From positions 1,648,640-1,712,639 of the forward strand of contig NZ_ML142848.1 in NCBI RefSeq assembly GCF_004138485.1: a stretch of 64,000 bases of DNA, written 5' to 3'. Under the pieces are notes generated by a model. The model was not told the DNA's origin, ran no database searches, and saw only the letters and a list, made by a program, of their open reading frames with translations. How positions within the stretch are numbered: the stretch's first letter is position 1; each line of letters begins with the position of its first letter. The position numbers and the translations under genes are program-made. This document shows, piece after piece, positions 41,316-48,917 of the stretch. This stretch comes from Peristeroidobacter soli (GTDB lineage Bacteria; Pseudomonadota; Gammaproteobacteria; Steroidobacterales; Steroidobacteraceae).

Positions 41316-44090
41316 TCAAGTGCTCGGCTTCGTCGCCTGCTGCGTCGGGACTGTCTTGTTGCCCTGATACACAGGCTGCGCGCCGAGCACCATCGCGTCG
41401 AGCTTGCGACGCTGATTGGTGTCGGTATAGAAGCGCGCGACCCGTTCGCGCGCCTTTTCGATCGTGTCGCGATCGACGCCGGACGACGAAGAGATGACAC
41501 GCAGGCTCGACACGAGATAGCGCTCCGCATCGTCGTTGCGCTTTTCACGATGCAGCACTTCGCCCAGCGCGCTGGCGGAACGGGCCGAACGCCATTCGGG
41601 CGCATCGGTGCGCTTCCAGCGATTCATCGACGCGGTGAACGCAGCCTCGGCGTCCGCCAGCTTGCCGCTGCCGGCCAGCGCCTCGCCCAGATAGTGCTCG
41701 GCCGACGCCACATACTCGTGATCGGGCGGCAGGCTCTTGGCAAACAGATCCAGCGTGCTACGAAGCACTTCCTCGGCATCGGCGAACTTGGACTGCTTGA
41801 TCAGCACCGTGCCCAGCATGGTTTGCAGGTAGCCGATCTTGCCGTAAGCGGTGCTGCCTGAATCGTGGTGCGCGGACAAAGCTTCGCGGACCAGCCCTTC
41901 GGCGGACTTCGGATCGCCTTGCGCCATGCGGACCTGTGCCAACGATGCGAGCGTATCGGCGACCTTGCTGTTCGACTTGTAGAGCAAGCGCTGCGCCGTC
42001 AGCGTCCGCTCGAAGATGGGCGCGGCTTCAGAGACGCGGCCTTGATAGAGCAGAATCTCGCCGAGGTGATAGTCGGCCTTGATGCGATCGGGATACAGCT
42101 CGGCCACGTCGCGATAGATATCGACCGCTTCGCGAGCCGCCGCTTCCGCGCCCTGCAGGTCGTCGGACCAGGCCAGAATGTTGGCAATCTCGCTCAGGAT
42201 GCTGCCGACTTCAGGATCGCGCGGCCCGCGCGCCTGGCGCATCAACTGCAGCGCCTTGGTGAAGGATTGATAGGCCTGGGTCGTATTGCTGCGCAGGTTT
42301 TCGAGCCGGCCGTTTTCGACCAGCAGCGTCGCCGTGACTTCCGGATCGGTCTCGCCCGACAGCTGGGTCATCTGCTGCGCTTCGGTGAACAGCTGATCGG
42401 ACTGTTTGAATTGCCCGGCCTCGCGCGTGGCAATCGCCAGCTCGATCAACAACGACGCCGTGCGGGGGTTGTTGCCCGGCTGCAGCTGTCGCTGCAGACG
42501 CAGGGCGCTTTCCAGCTGCGGGATGGCCCGGTCGGGCAAGCCCATACGGCGGTACGCAACCCCGATGGTTTCCAGCAGCGGCGAACGCACTTCGGGCTGC
42601 TCGCCCAGATCGGTTTCGATGGAACGGCTGGCCTGATCCAACACGTCGCGAGCGGTTTGCTCGCGCCCGAAGTTCACGAACGGGTCGGCCGCGGCGAACA
42701 TGTTTCGCATGAAGCCCGACACCTTCTCGGCGCGCTCCTTTTCCTGCGTGGCCAGGACCAGCGCGGCTTCCGTCTGCGAGCGCTGGTAGGACATCACCGC
42801 CGAGACGCCGATGAGGAACATCACGAAGCTGGCGCTGGCCGCGACCGCGAGGCGATTCCGGCGCACGAACCGATTGGTGTAGTAAACCCAGTTGCCCTGC
42901 CGCGCCTGAACCGGCTCGCTCGACAGGTGACGCCGGATGTCGGCCATCAGCTGTTCGACGGAGCTGTAACGGGCCTGCGACTCCTTGCGGAGCGCGCGCA
43001 TGATGATGGCGTCGAGGTCGCCGATCAGAGTGCGCTCCAGCTTGTCCGGCGTCGTGCCGCGAGCGGTCGCGAGGGCGGCAATCGACGGCTCGTCTTCGGT
43101 CGGCACCGACGACTTCGCCGCACTCACGGCGGCGCTCGGGCGCATCGGATCGGTCACGCAGATGGCGCGCTCGAGTTCGAGCTGACTCGCCGACGACGAG
43201 GACAATGTGTACGGACGCAGGCCAGTGAGTAATTGATACAAAACGACGCCGAGCGAATACACGTCGCTGGCGGTGGTCACCGGCTTGCCCAGGATCTGTT
43301 CAGGACTCGCGTACTCGGGCGTGAGCAGGCGATCGTTCATGCGCGTCAGATCGGACGGCTTGGTGACGTCGCTGGAGTCCAGCAGTTTGGCGATGCCGAA
43401 GTCGAGCAGCTTGGGCACGGCTTCGCCGGTCACCAGGATGTTGGCGGGCTTGATGTCGCGATGAACGATCAGGTTCTGGTGCGCGTACTGCACGGCGCCG
43501 CAGACCTGAAGAAACAATTCGAGCCGCGCGCGCAGATCGAGCTGCTGCCGGTCGCAGTATTGATCCACGGGCTCGCCGTGGATGTATTCCATGACCAGGT
43601 ACGGTTGACGGTTCTCGGTCTCGCCGGCATCCAGCAGCCGGGCGATGTTGGGATGATTCAGACTGGCCAGGATCTGGCGTTCGGCCCGGAACCGCAGGCC
43701 GAACGAGGCCGCGGCACTCTCATCGATGATCTTGACCGCGACCTGGGCGGAATACTGTTTGTCGGCGCGCTCGCCGAGATAGACGGTGCCCGAGCCGCCG
43801 CGGCCCAGCACGGAAACGATCATGTACTGGCCGATCACCCGGCCAATCAGATTCCGATTGTGATTGTCGGCGGAATTGTGCACCGCCTGACCGATCGCCC
43901 GCGAGATCGGTCCGGTGCCATGGTGAGTGAAAGCGAACGCCACCAGGTCCAGCAGCTCCCGCATTTCCTCGGGATTGATGGCGTGTTTACGAATGAAAGA
44001 CTCACGCTCCGCGCGCTGCAGCTTGGTCGCTTTGGCGAATAGATCCTCTATTCGCTTCCAGCGTTCTTCTGGCGCGTTCGGACTTGTCAT
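41316..44090 (-). CDS. Transmembrane Ser/Thr protein kinase with C-terminal TPR domain
   Basis: 924 residues. After an N-terminal helical segment lies a Hanks-type kinase domain (about 88-370): glycine loop GRGGSG (96-101), Lys120 in VAVKII, HRDIKPANIL (210-212 HRD), DFG at 230-232 and LTPEYASPEQ in the activation segment, all intact, so it should be active. A single TM helix follows (about 413-433), and then about 490 residues of TPR-type helical repeats, predicted outside the cytoplasm. This layout is that of receptor-like bacterial kinases sensing an extracytoplasmic signal. It diverges from the tandem-repeat peptide genes, with 283 bp between the starts. No phosphatase is nearby. Confidence 0.92.
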   Translation of the reverse strand: MTSPNAPEERWKRIEDLFAKATKLQRAERESFIRKHAINPEEMRELLDLVAFAFTHHGTGPISRAIGQAVHNSADNHNRNLIGRVIGQYMIVSVLGRGGSGTVYLGERADKQYSAQVAVKIIDESAAASFGLRFRAERQILASLNHPNIARLLDAGETENRQPYLVMEYIHGEPVDQYCDRQQLDLRARLELFLQVCGAVQYAHQNLIVHRDIKPANILVTGEAVPKLLDFGIAKLLDSSDVTKPSDLTRMNDRLLTPEYASPEQILGKPVTTASDVYSLGVVLYQLLTGLRPYTLSSSSASQLELERAICVTDPMRPSAAVSAAKSSVPTEDEPSIAALATARGTTPDKLERTLIGDLDAIIMRALRKESQARYSSVEQLMADIRRHLSSEPVQARQGNWVYYTNRFVRRNRLAVAASASFVMFLIGVSAVMSYQRSQTEAALVLATQEKERAEKVSGFMRNMFAAADPFVNFGREQTARDVLDQASRSIETDLGEQPEVRSPLLETIGVAYRRMGLPDRAIPQLESALRLQRQLQPGNNPRTASLLIELAIATREAGQFKQSDQLFTEAQQMTQLSGETDPEVTATLLVENGRLENLRSNTTQAYQSFTKALQLMRQARGPRDPEVGSILSEIANILAWSDDLQGAEAAAREAVDIYRDVAELYPDRIKADYHLGEILLYQGRVSEAAPIFERTLTAQRLLYKSNSKVADTLASLAQVRMAQGDPKSAEGLVREALSAHHDSGSTAYGKIGYLQTMLGTVLIKQSKFADAEEVLRSTLDLFAKSLPPDHEYVASAEHYLGEALAGSGKLADAEAAFTASMNRWKRTDAPEWRSARSASALGEVLHREKRNDDAERYLVSSLRVISSSSGVDRDTIEKARERVARFYTDTNQRRKLDAMVLGAQPVYQGNKTVPTQQATKPST

Positions 44091-44233
44091 AACGCAGTCA
44101 TTTCTTCGCCGCAGCGCAGGCCCTTCTCACAACGGGCATTCCAACAAAACTCACACGAAAACATGAGTTACGGCGCCTCACTTTTAAAAACAAACAGCGC
44201 TGTGACATCCACGTAGAGCCCGTCGCAGGTTGA

Positions 44234-44252
44234 ATTCAGGGTTCTCCTGAAT
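44234..44252. promoter_or_regulatory. Inverted repeat in the kinase-peptide intergenic region
   Basis: ATTCAGG and CCTGAAT form a perfect 7-bp palindrome around GTTCT, in the unusually AT-rich 283-bp region between the divergent kinase and peptide genes. It may be an operator or mRNA hairpin. A CATAAT box follows at 44268-44273, but no matching -35 is clear. Confidence 0.4.
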
Positions 44253-44373
44253 ATCCATTTTCCTTTGCATAATGAACAATCCATGTGACGGGCTTCACAA
44301 GTTAAGATCACTTGGAATAACGAGCCCGGCGTTTTGAAGGTTGGGACACATTTTTTTCTCGCGGGAGTGTTCA

Positions 44374-44796
44374 ATGCGCATTCGTCTAGTCTCTGTAGCT
44401 GCCGCCACCATCGTTGGCGCCCTTATGACAAATGCCGCGCTCGCTGGCGACACCGGCGGCGCGAAACGCCCCCTGCTCCAACTCGCCGGCGACACCGGCG
44501 GTGCCAAGCGCCCCCTCCTCGCCGGTGACACTGGCGGTGCCAAGCGTCCCCTGTTCCAGCTCGCCGGCGATACCGGCGGTGCCAAGCGTCCCCTGCTCGC
44601 CGGCGACACCGGCGGTGCCAAGCGTCCCCTGTTCCAGCTCGCCGGCGACACCGGCGGTGCCAAGCGTCCCCTGCTCGCCGGCGACACTGGCGGTGCCAAG
44701 CGTCCGCTGCTCGCTGGCGACACCGGCGGTGCCAAGCGCCCGCTGCTCGCTGGTGACACCGGCGGTGCCAAGCGCCCCCTCGTGGTCGCGGGTTGA
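44374..44796 (+). CDS. Secreted tandem-repeat peptide precursor, nine copies of GDTGGAKRPL
   Basis: 140 residues from ATG 44374, with GGGAG upstream. A Sec signal (residues 1-24, ending NAALA) is followed exactly at the predicted cut by nine units, each GDTGGAKRPL plus a short spacer: LQLA, LA, FQLA, LA, FQLA, LA, LA, LA and a final VVAG. The core decapeptide is invariant in all nine. Every boundary reads [LQ]LA-G or LA-G, like the signal cleavage site itself. The mature part has no Cys, Ser or aromatic residue other than two Phe. It forms an operon with the 57-aa peptide gene 24 nt downstream. I know of no family with this sequence; it looks like a multi-copy peptide precursor or a short repetitive surface protein. 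Confidence 0.88.
   Translation: MRIRLVSVAAATIVGALMTNAALAGDTGGAKRPLLQLAGDTGGAKRPLLAGDTGGAKRPLFQLAGDTGGAKRPLLAGDTGGAKRPLFQLAGDTGGAKRPLLAGDTGGAKRPLLAGDTGGAKRPLLAGDTGGAKRPLVVAG
44446..44793 (+). repeat. Tandem 36/42-bp coding repeats
   Basis: Nine coding units: five of 36 bp, three of 42 bp (extra QL or FQL codons) and the last of 42 bp with a changed end. Copies are nearly identical at nucleotide level, differing mostly at third positions, which indicates recent duplication or gene conversion together with selection on the peptide. Confidence 0.9.
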
Positions 44797-44820
44797 TCGA
44801 GCAGATTCAGGAGCACAGTC

Positions 44821-44994
44821 ATGAAAAAGTTCTTCCTGCTTTCCCTTAGCGTCGTTGCCCTGCTCCCGGTGGTGGCTGGCACGGCTGGTCCGGCCAACAG
44901 CTCCACCCCGGTCGCGCAGTCGACCGACCTGTCGCCCGCGCTGATCGATGCGCTCAAGGCTCAGGCCGGCACGACCCTGTCCCGCCCGCTCTAA
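44821..44994 (+). CDS. 57-aa secreted peptide, partner of the repeat precursor
   Basis: ATG 44821 follows AGGAG with good spacing. The product has a Sec signal (MKKFFLLSLSVVALLPVVAG) and a short mature part rich in Ser, Thr, Pro and Ala, containing an amphipathic stretch LSPALIDALKAQ. The last nine residues, AGTTLSRPL, look like a worn copy of the AGDTGGAKRPL unit of the gene upstream. It is too short for most gene callers. Function unknown; shared operon and shared end motif suggest a common processing or binding partner. Confidence 0.75.
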   Translation: MKKFFLLSLSVVALLPVVAGTAGPANSSTPVAQSTDLSPALIDALKAQAGTTLSRPL

Positions 44995-45015
44995 GTCCCG
45001 CGCAGATCCCAACCG

Positions 45016-45060
45016 AAGGCGCGTGGTCCGGTCATCCCGGGCCACGCGCCTTATTCATTT
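45016..45060 (+). terminator. Strong intrinsic terminator of the peptide operon
   Basis: Arms AAGGCGCGTGG (45016-45026) and CCACGCGCCTT (45042-45052) extend inward through TCCGG and CCGGG to a 16-bp stem with a 5-nt loop, followed by TTATTCATTT. It lies 22 nt after the second peptide gene. The bases from 45061 to 45187 show nothing further. Confidence 0.88.
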
Positions 45061-45187
45061 CTGCGGAGCACTCGCGCCACTCTGCAGCGCGGCACGGCTG
45101 ATTAGCAAATTCAGATGTCGGCCCGATTGCAGGAATGTCAGCGGCGGGCCGGCCTCTCAGGCTTTGTATGCCTTTTTCCTACAAAAC

Positions 45188-45625
45188 TCAGCGCGAGCCC
45201 TGCTGGCGCTCGACCTGGGCCCGCAACTCCTCTTCCTTGGCGCGCAGCTCCGGGGTGAACTCGGCACCGAAATCCTCCGCCTCGAAAAAGGGACGGATTT
45301 CGATCTCGGTGTCCTCGCCGGGCATGGGATGCGGGCAGCGACGCACCCACTCGACGGCTTCGTCCATGGATTTGACCTGCCAGATCCAATAGCCGGCGAT
45401 CACTTCCTTGGTTTCGGCGAACGGCCCATCGATGACCAGTCGCTTGTCGCCCGCGAAGCGCACGCGCTTGCCTGCGCTGGTGGGCTTCAAGCCATCGCCG
45501 CCGAGCATGATGCCGGCCTGGACCAGCGCCTCGTTGAACCTGGTCATGTCGGCGAGCAATTGCTCGCTGGGCATGACGCCGTCTTCGGTGTTTTTGGTGG
45601 CCTTGAGCAGAACCATGACGCGCAT
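45188..45625 (-). CDS. YciI-like (DGPF) small protein
   Basis: 145 residues from ATG 45625 with AGGAG upstream; the longer open frame is ignored. YCII-related ferredoxin-like fold: VMVLLKATKNTEDG at the first strand, VIDGPFAETKEVIAGYWI (the DGPF signature) and a WVRRCPHP segment. Proteins of this type often sit next to ECF sigma factors and act as small cytoplasmic enzymes or binding proteins of unknown substrate. No sigma-factor gene adjoins it here. Confidence 0.88.
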   Translation of the reverse strand: MRVMVLLKATKNTEDGVMPSEQLLADMTRFNEALVQAGIMLGGDGLKPTSAGKRVRFAGDKRLVIDGPFAETKEVIAGYWIWQVKSMDEAVEWVRRCPHPMPGEDTEIEIRPFFEAEDFGAEFTPELRAKEEELRAQVERQQGSR

Positions 45626-45722
45626 TGTCGGACTCCTGATTGAATTGCCTGCGATCTGACTGGAAGACGACCGGGCCAGGGCCGGGCCGACACTTCGACA
45701 CAGACTTTCCGCGTCGGACGGA

Positions 45723-46706
45723 TCAGCCCGGAGTCCAGGGGCGCAGTTCTTCGAGCCGCTGTCGCACGTAAGCCATGACCTGCCGGCGCTTTTCCGGCCC
45801 GCGCTTGCCATCGTCGCCACCGGCGGCGTCGCCGAAGAAGCTGGGCATGCGATCCTCGATCCGCTCGTAAATGCCCCGCCAGAGTTTTTTCAGGCCATGC
45901 ACCGAGACGTCGAGGGTGGGCATCAAAGCTTCGTCCGATTCGTCGAACAGCGCGAACCACAGCAACCGTCGTTGCGAGGCGGAGAAACAGAACAGCGGCG
46001 GCTGATGTTCGAAGCTGTTCCGGGTCGGCGGGCCCGGCAACTGGTTCCATGCCTCCGCCCGCGTGAGCCCGAAGTAAGCAGGCCGAAGCTCGAGCGGCAC
46101 AGTCAGCAGATCCGACTCGTTTGCGAACCGTCGTCGCAAGAACCCGGAAGGCGCGGCGGCGTACTGATCGATCGCGTTGGTCTCGTAGTAGATGGCGCGC
46201 AGGTTGTAGCCGTCGTGAAACGTGCGATAGGTATCGTTGGCCGTCGCGATCAGGCTGTGTCCATAAGGATTCTCGGGGCCGTACTGACGCGCCGAGAAAT
46301 TCAGGATCAACATGGTCAGCTCGCCGGCCGCGTTCTCCTGGCCGATCTCGCGATCGGTCATCGGCCGGAAGCGCCCGTCGAGCAGCGACTGATAGACGCG
46401 ACGGGTGAGGAAAGCCTCGGGCTCCTGATCGAGACGCAGCTCGCTGACCTGCTGCCTCGGTACGATCAAGGTCACGCCCCAGCCCTGGATGCGTTCGCCC
46501 GGCAGCGCCATGTCCTCGATCACGGCACTGACCATCGACGGCTCATCCACGAGTTGCTGCCACAGTCGCGGCAGCGCTTGCCTTTGCTCCGCGCTGAGCC
46601 CCTGCCACGGCGGCAACAGGCTCATGCACTCGTCTATGTCACGGCGAGTGACGGGACGATAGCGCAGGCGGGAAATGCGACGAGGATTGGGCGGCGGCGC
46701 GGACAT
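45723..46706 (-). CDS. Hypothetical protein with LuxR-like helix-turn-helix C-terminus
   Basis: 327 residues. The N-terminus (LRYRPVTRRDIDECMSLLPPW) resembles the start of a GNAT acyltransferase fold, followed by a mixed region about 60-225 I do not recognise. Residues about 233-280 read FSASQRRLLWFALFDESDEAL, then DVSVHGLKKLWRGIYERI, which aligns position by position with the LuxR/GerE HTH (ordinary form LSPREREVLLLAL..TVKNHLSNIY). The strongly conserved Glu and Thr are replaced, so DNA binding may be altered. Probably a transcription regulator with an acyltransferase-like sensor; moderate confidence. Confidence 0.6.
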   Translation of the reverse strand: MSAPPPNPRRISRLRYRPVTRRDIDECMSLLPPWQGLSAEQRQALPRLWQQLVDEPSMVSAVIEDMALPGERIQGWGVTLIVPRQQVSELRLDQEPEAFLTRRVYQSLLDGRFRPMTDREIGQENAAGELTMLILNFSARQYGPENPYGHSLIATANDTYRTFHDGYNLRAIYYETNAIDQYAAAPSGFLRRRFANESDLLTVPLELRPAYFGLTRAEAWNQLPGPPTRNSFEHQPPLFCFSASQRRLLWFALFDESDEALMPTLDVSVHGLKKLWRGIYERIEDRMPSFFGDAAGGDDGKRGPEKRRQVMAYVRQRLEELRPWTPG

Positions 46707-46748
46707 CGGGCGAAGTTTAGCCCAACGCCGCGCCGGTTCGTCCGTCGG

Positions 46749-48860
46749 TCAGAAGCTATAGCCGGCCTTGATGCCGATCATGCGCGGCCGCGTGCGGTCG
46801 GCATTCGCCCAGGCATGGTACGGGTCGGCCCATTTGTTCTGATTGGTCAGGTTGTCGACGAACACCTCCAGGTCGACCCGCTTCACCGTCAGGCCGGCGC
46901 GAACGTTGACCAGGTCGATCGCGTCCGACCATTGCGGCAGGAACTGCGGCAGGAAGCTCGCGCGATCGATGTAAGCGACCTCGTCGCGATGGTTGTAATC
47001 GAGGCTCACGAACGCCGGCAGATCGCCGAGCGCGCTGAACTCGTAACGCCCGCCCACGCTCCAGCTGAACTTCGGGGTGTAGTCGGACGAATCGCCGACC
47101 ACGTTGACCTGGTCGCCCGGATCGGTCTCGATCATCTCGCTGTCCAGCCAGGCGCCATTCGCATAGAACGACAGGCCATCCGCGGGCTGCAGTGTGAGCC
47201 CGGCCTCGACCCCCTTCACGCGCACCTTGCCGATATTGCGCGACTCCGACAGGAACGCGCCGTCGATGACCGTCATCCGACGCCGGATCATGTCCTCATA
47301 GTTGGTGAGAAAGCCGGCGAAGTCGTATTGCACCAGCCCGTCGCCCGCCGAGCCTTTGACACCCAGCTCATAGGTGAAGACCTTCTCCGGCTGGTACGGC
47401 GCGAACGGCTCTTGATTGAACCCGCCGCTGCGGAAGCCCTTCGCGAAGTTCAGATACAACGTGGTCTCGTCGTTCGGCTTGAAACGCACATACGCGCGCG
47501 GATCGACGGAATGAAATGTCGCGTCCAGCTCGGTGCCGGTGCCGGGCGAGTACTCGATCAGGCTGGTCTTCTTGTCCTCGAAGTAGCGCACACCGGTGCC
47601 GACTGTCCAATGCTCGTTGAACGAATAGCTGCCGTCGGCGAACAATGAATAGGACCTGGCGGTCTGGTGACTGAAGTAATACAGGTTGCCGACGAAGATG
47701 CCGCCGCCCTGGTACAGACTGCCGTCGGTCGTATACTCGTATTCGTAGGTCACGGGATTGCGATAATCCAGATCGCGATAGAACGCACCGAGCGTCCACT
47801 CGAACGGTCCACCGGAAGACGCGAGCCGCACCTCCTGGCTGAACTGCTCGGCGAGAATGGCGCGATCGTCGTTGCCCTCAACGTAGCCGTACTGAAGATT
47901 GCCCTGCCGCGGAATATAGGTGAACGGCAGGTGATGATCGAAATCGATATACGACGTCGCGCTGATCAGCTTCGCGAAGCCGGCATCGTAGTTCAAGGTG
48001 AGATTGTAGAGCTCGAAGTCGACCGTCTTGGGTCGCAGCACCTTGGAGCGATCCGGGCCCACATCGACGGTGCGATCCGGCTCTTCGTACCCCATGCCGA
48101 GTTTGGTCTCGGCGCGATTCACCTGGATCATCAGGTTTGCACTGAACTCTTCGGTCGGCTGCCACAGCAGCTTGCTGCGCACGTTGAGCAGCTCGGTGCC
48201 ATTGCCGTCTTTGATGCCCGCCTCGGGCTGATCCTGCCAGCCACCGCCGCCTTGATACGAACCGGCGAAGCGCCACGCCAGCCGGTCCGTGACCAGCGGC
48301 ACGTTCAACACCGCCGAACCTTTGCCGCCCATCTCGCCGCCGGAGACATCGTAAGTCTCGGCCTCGAAGCGACCCTCGAGCGCATCGAGCTTGGGATCGT
48401 TGCTGATGAAGCGCACGGTGCCCGCCGCCGAACCCTGACCATACAACGTGCCCTGCGGCCCTTTGAGAATTTCCACGCGCTGATAATCCAGCACCGCCGG
48501 CGACACCTGATCGAAACCGGTCAGCGTCAGCGGCACTTCATCCAGATACATGCCGACCAGCGCATCCGTGCCCGAATGATTCGCCAGACCGCGAATGAAT
48601 ACCTGATACGTTCCCGGGCCGTCCTCACGCAACGTGAGACCCGGCACGTTGTACGCGAGGTCCTTCATCGTCTCGATGCGACGCTGCTCCAGTTGCTCAC
48701 CGCTCAACACGTCCAGACTGATGGGCACGTCGATCAGACGTTCGGCGCGCTTCTGCGCCGTCACGATGACCTCCTCCAGCTCCTGCGCAAAGCTCATCGT
48801 CTGCACGGCCAGCACGCCCACGGTGGCGATGACGGCCTGTCCGATCGCTCGACTCTTCAT
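46749..48860 (-). CDS. TonB-dependent receptor
   Basis: 703 residues from ATG 48860. Signal peptide MKSRAIGQAVIATVGVLAVQTMSFA, then ELEEVIVTAQKRAERLIDVP, the same class as the receptor at the left edge of the window. Plug motifs: RGLANHSGTDALVG and VEILKGPQGTLYGQGSAAGTVRF. Barrel ends with DLEVFVDNLTNQNKWADP and a terminal aromatic (KAGYSF). The secreted P1 peptidase lies 57 nt upstream on the same strand, so uptake of peptides or of an amide product is possible, though this receptor class often carries terpenoid, aromatic or sugar ligands. Confidence 0.93.
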   Translation of the reverse strand: MKSRAIGQAVIATVGVLAVQTMSFAQELEEVIVTAQKRAERLIDVPISLDVLSGEQLEQRRIETMKDLAYNVPGLTLREDGPGTYQVFIRGLANHSGTDALVGMYLDEVPLTLTGFDQVSPAVLDYQRVEILKGPQGTLYGQGSAAGTVRFISNDPKLDALEGRFEAETYDVSGGEMGGKGSAVLNVPLVTDRLAWRFAGSYQGGGGWQDQPEAGIKDGNGTELLNVRSKLLWQPTEEFSANLMIQVNRAETKLGMGYEEPDRTVDVGPDRSKVLRPKTVDFELYNLTLNYDAGFAKLISATSYIDFDHHLPFTYIPRQGNLQYGYVEGNDDRAILAEQFSQEVRLASSGGPFEWTLGAFYRDLDYRNPVTYEYEYTTDGSLYQGGGIFVGNLYYFSHQTARSYSLFADGSYSFNEHWTVGTGVRYFEDKKTSLIEYSPGTGTELDATFHSVDPRAYVRFKPNDETTLYLNFAKGFRSGGFNQEPFAPYQPEKVFTYELGVKGSAGDGLVQYDFAGFLTNYEDMIRRRMTVIDGAFLSESRNIGKVRVKGVEAGLTLQPADGLSFYANGAWLDSEMIETDPGDQVNVVGDSSDYTPKFSWSVGGRYEFSALGDLPAFVSLDYNHRDEVAYIDRASFLPQFLPQWSDAIDLVNVRAGLTVKRVDLEVFVDNLTNQNKWADPYHAWANADRTRPRMIGIKAGYSF

Positions 48861-48917
48861 TCTTCGTTCCCCTTCATTACTTGTGATCCCCACGTCCTTC
48901 GCATCGATCGAGGCGCG

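Noticed and set aside
44168-44374. Minus-strand 68-codon Cys-containing frame between kinase and peptide genes
   Set aside because: Lies in the AT-rich promoter region and overlaps the peptide start; no supporting ribosome site.
44446-44793. Regularly spaced repeats that could be mistaken for a CRISPR array
   Set aside because: Units abut without unique spacers and lie in one coding frame; no cas genes are present.
44295-45045. Minus-strand Pro-rich repeat frames (LAPPVSPAS and LGTAGVAGE types) opposite the peptide gene
   Set aside because: They are the complement of the plus-strand repeats. Signal peptide, ribosome site and terminator all support the plus strand.
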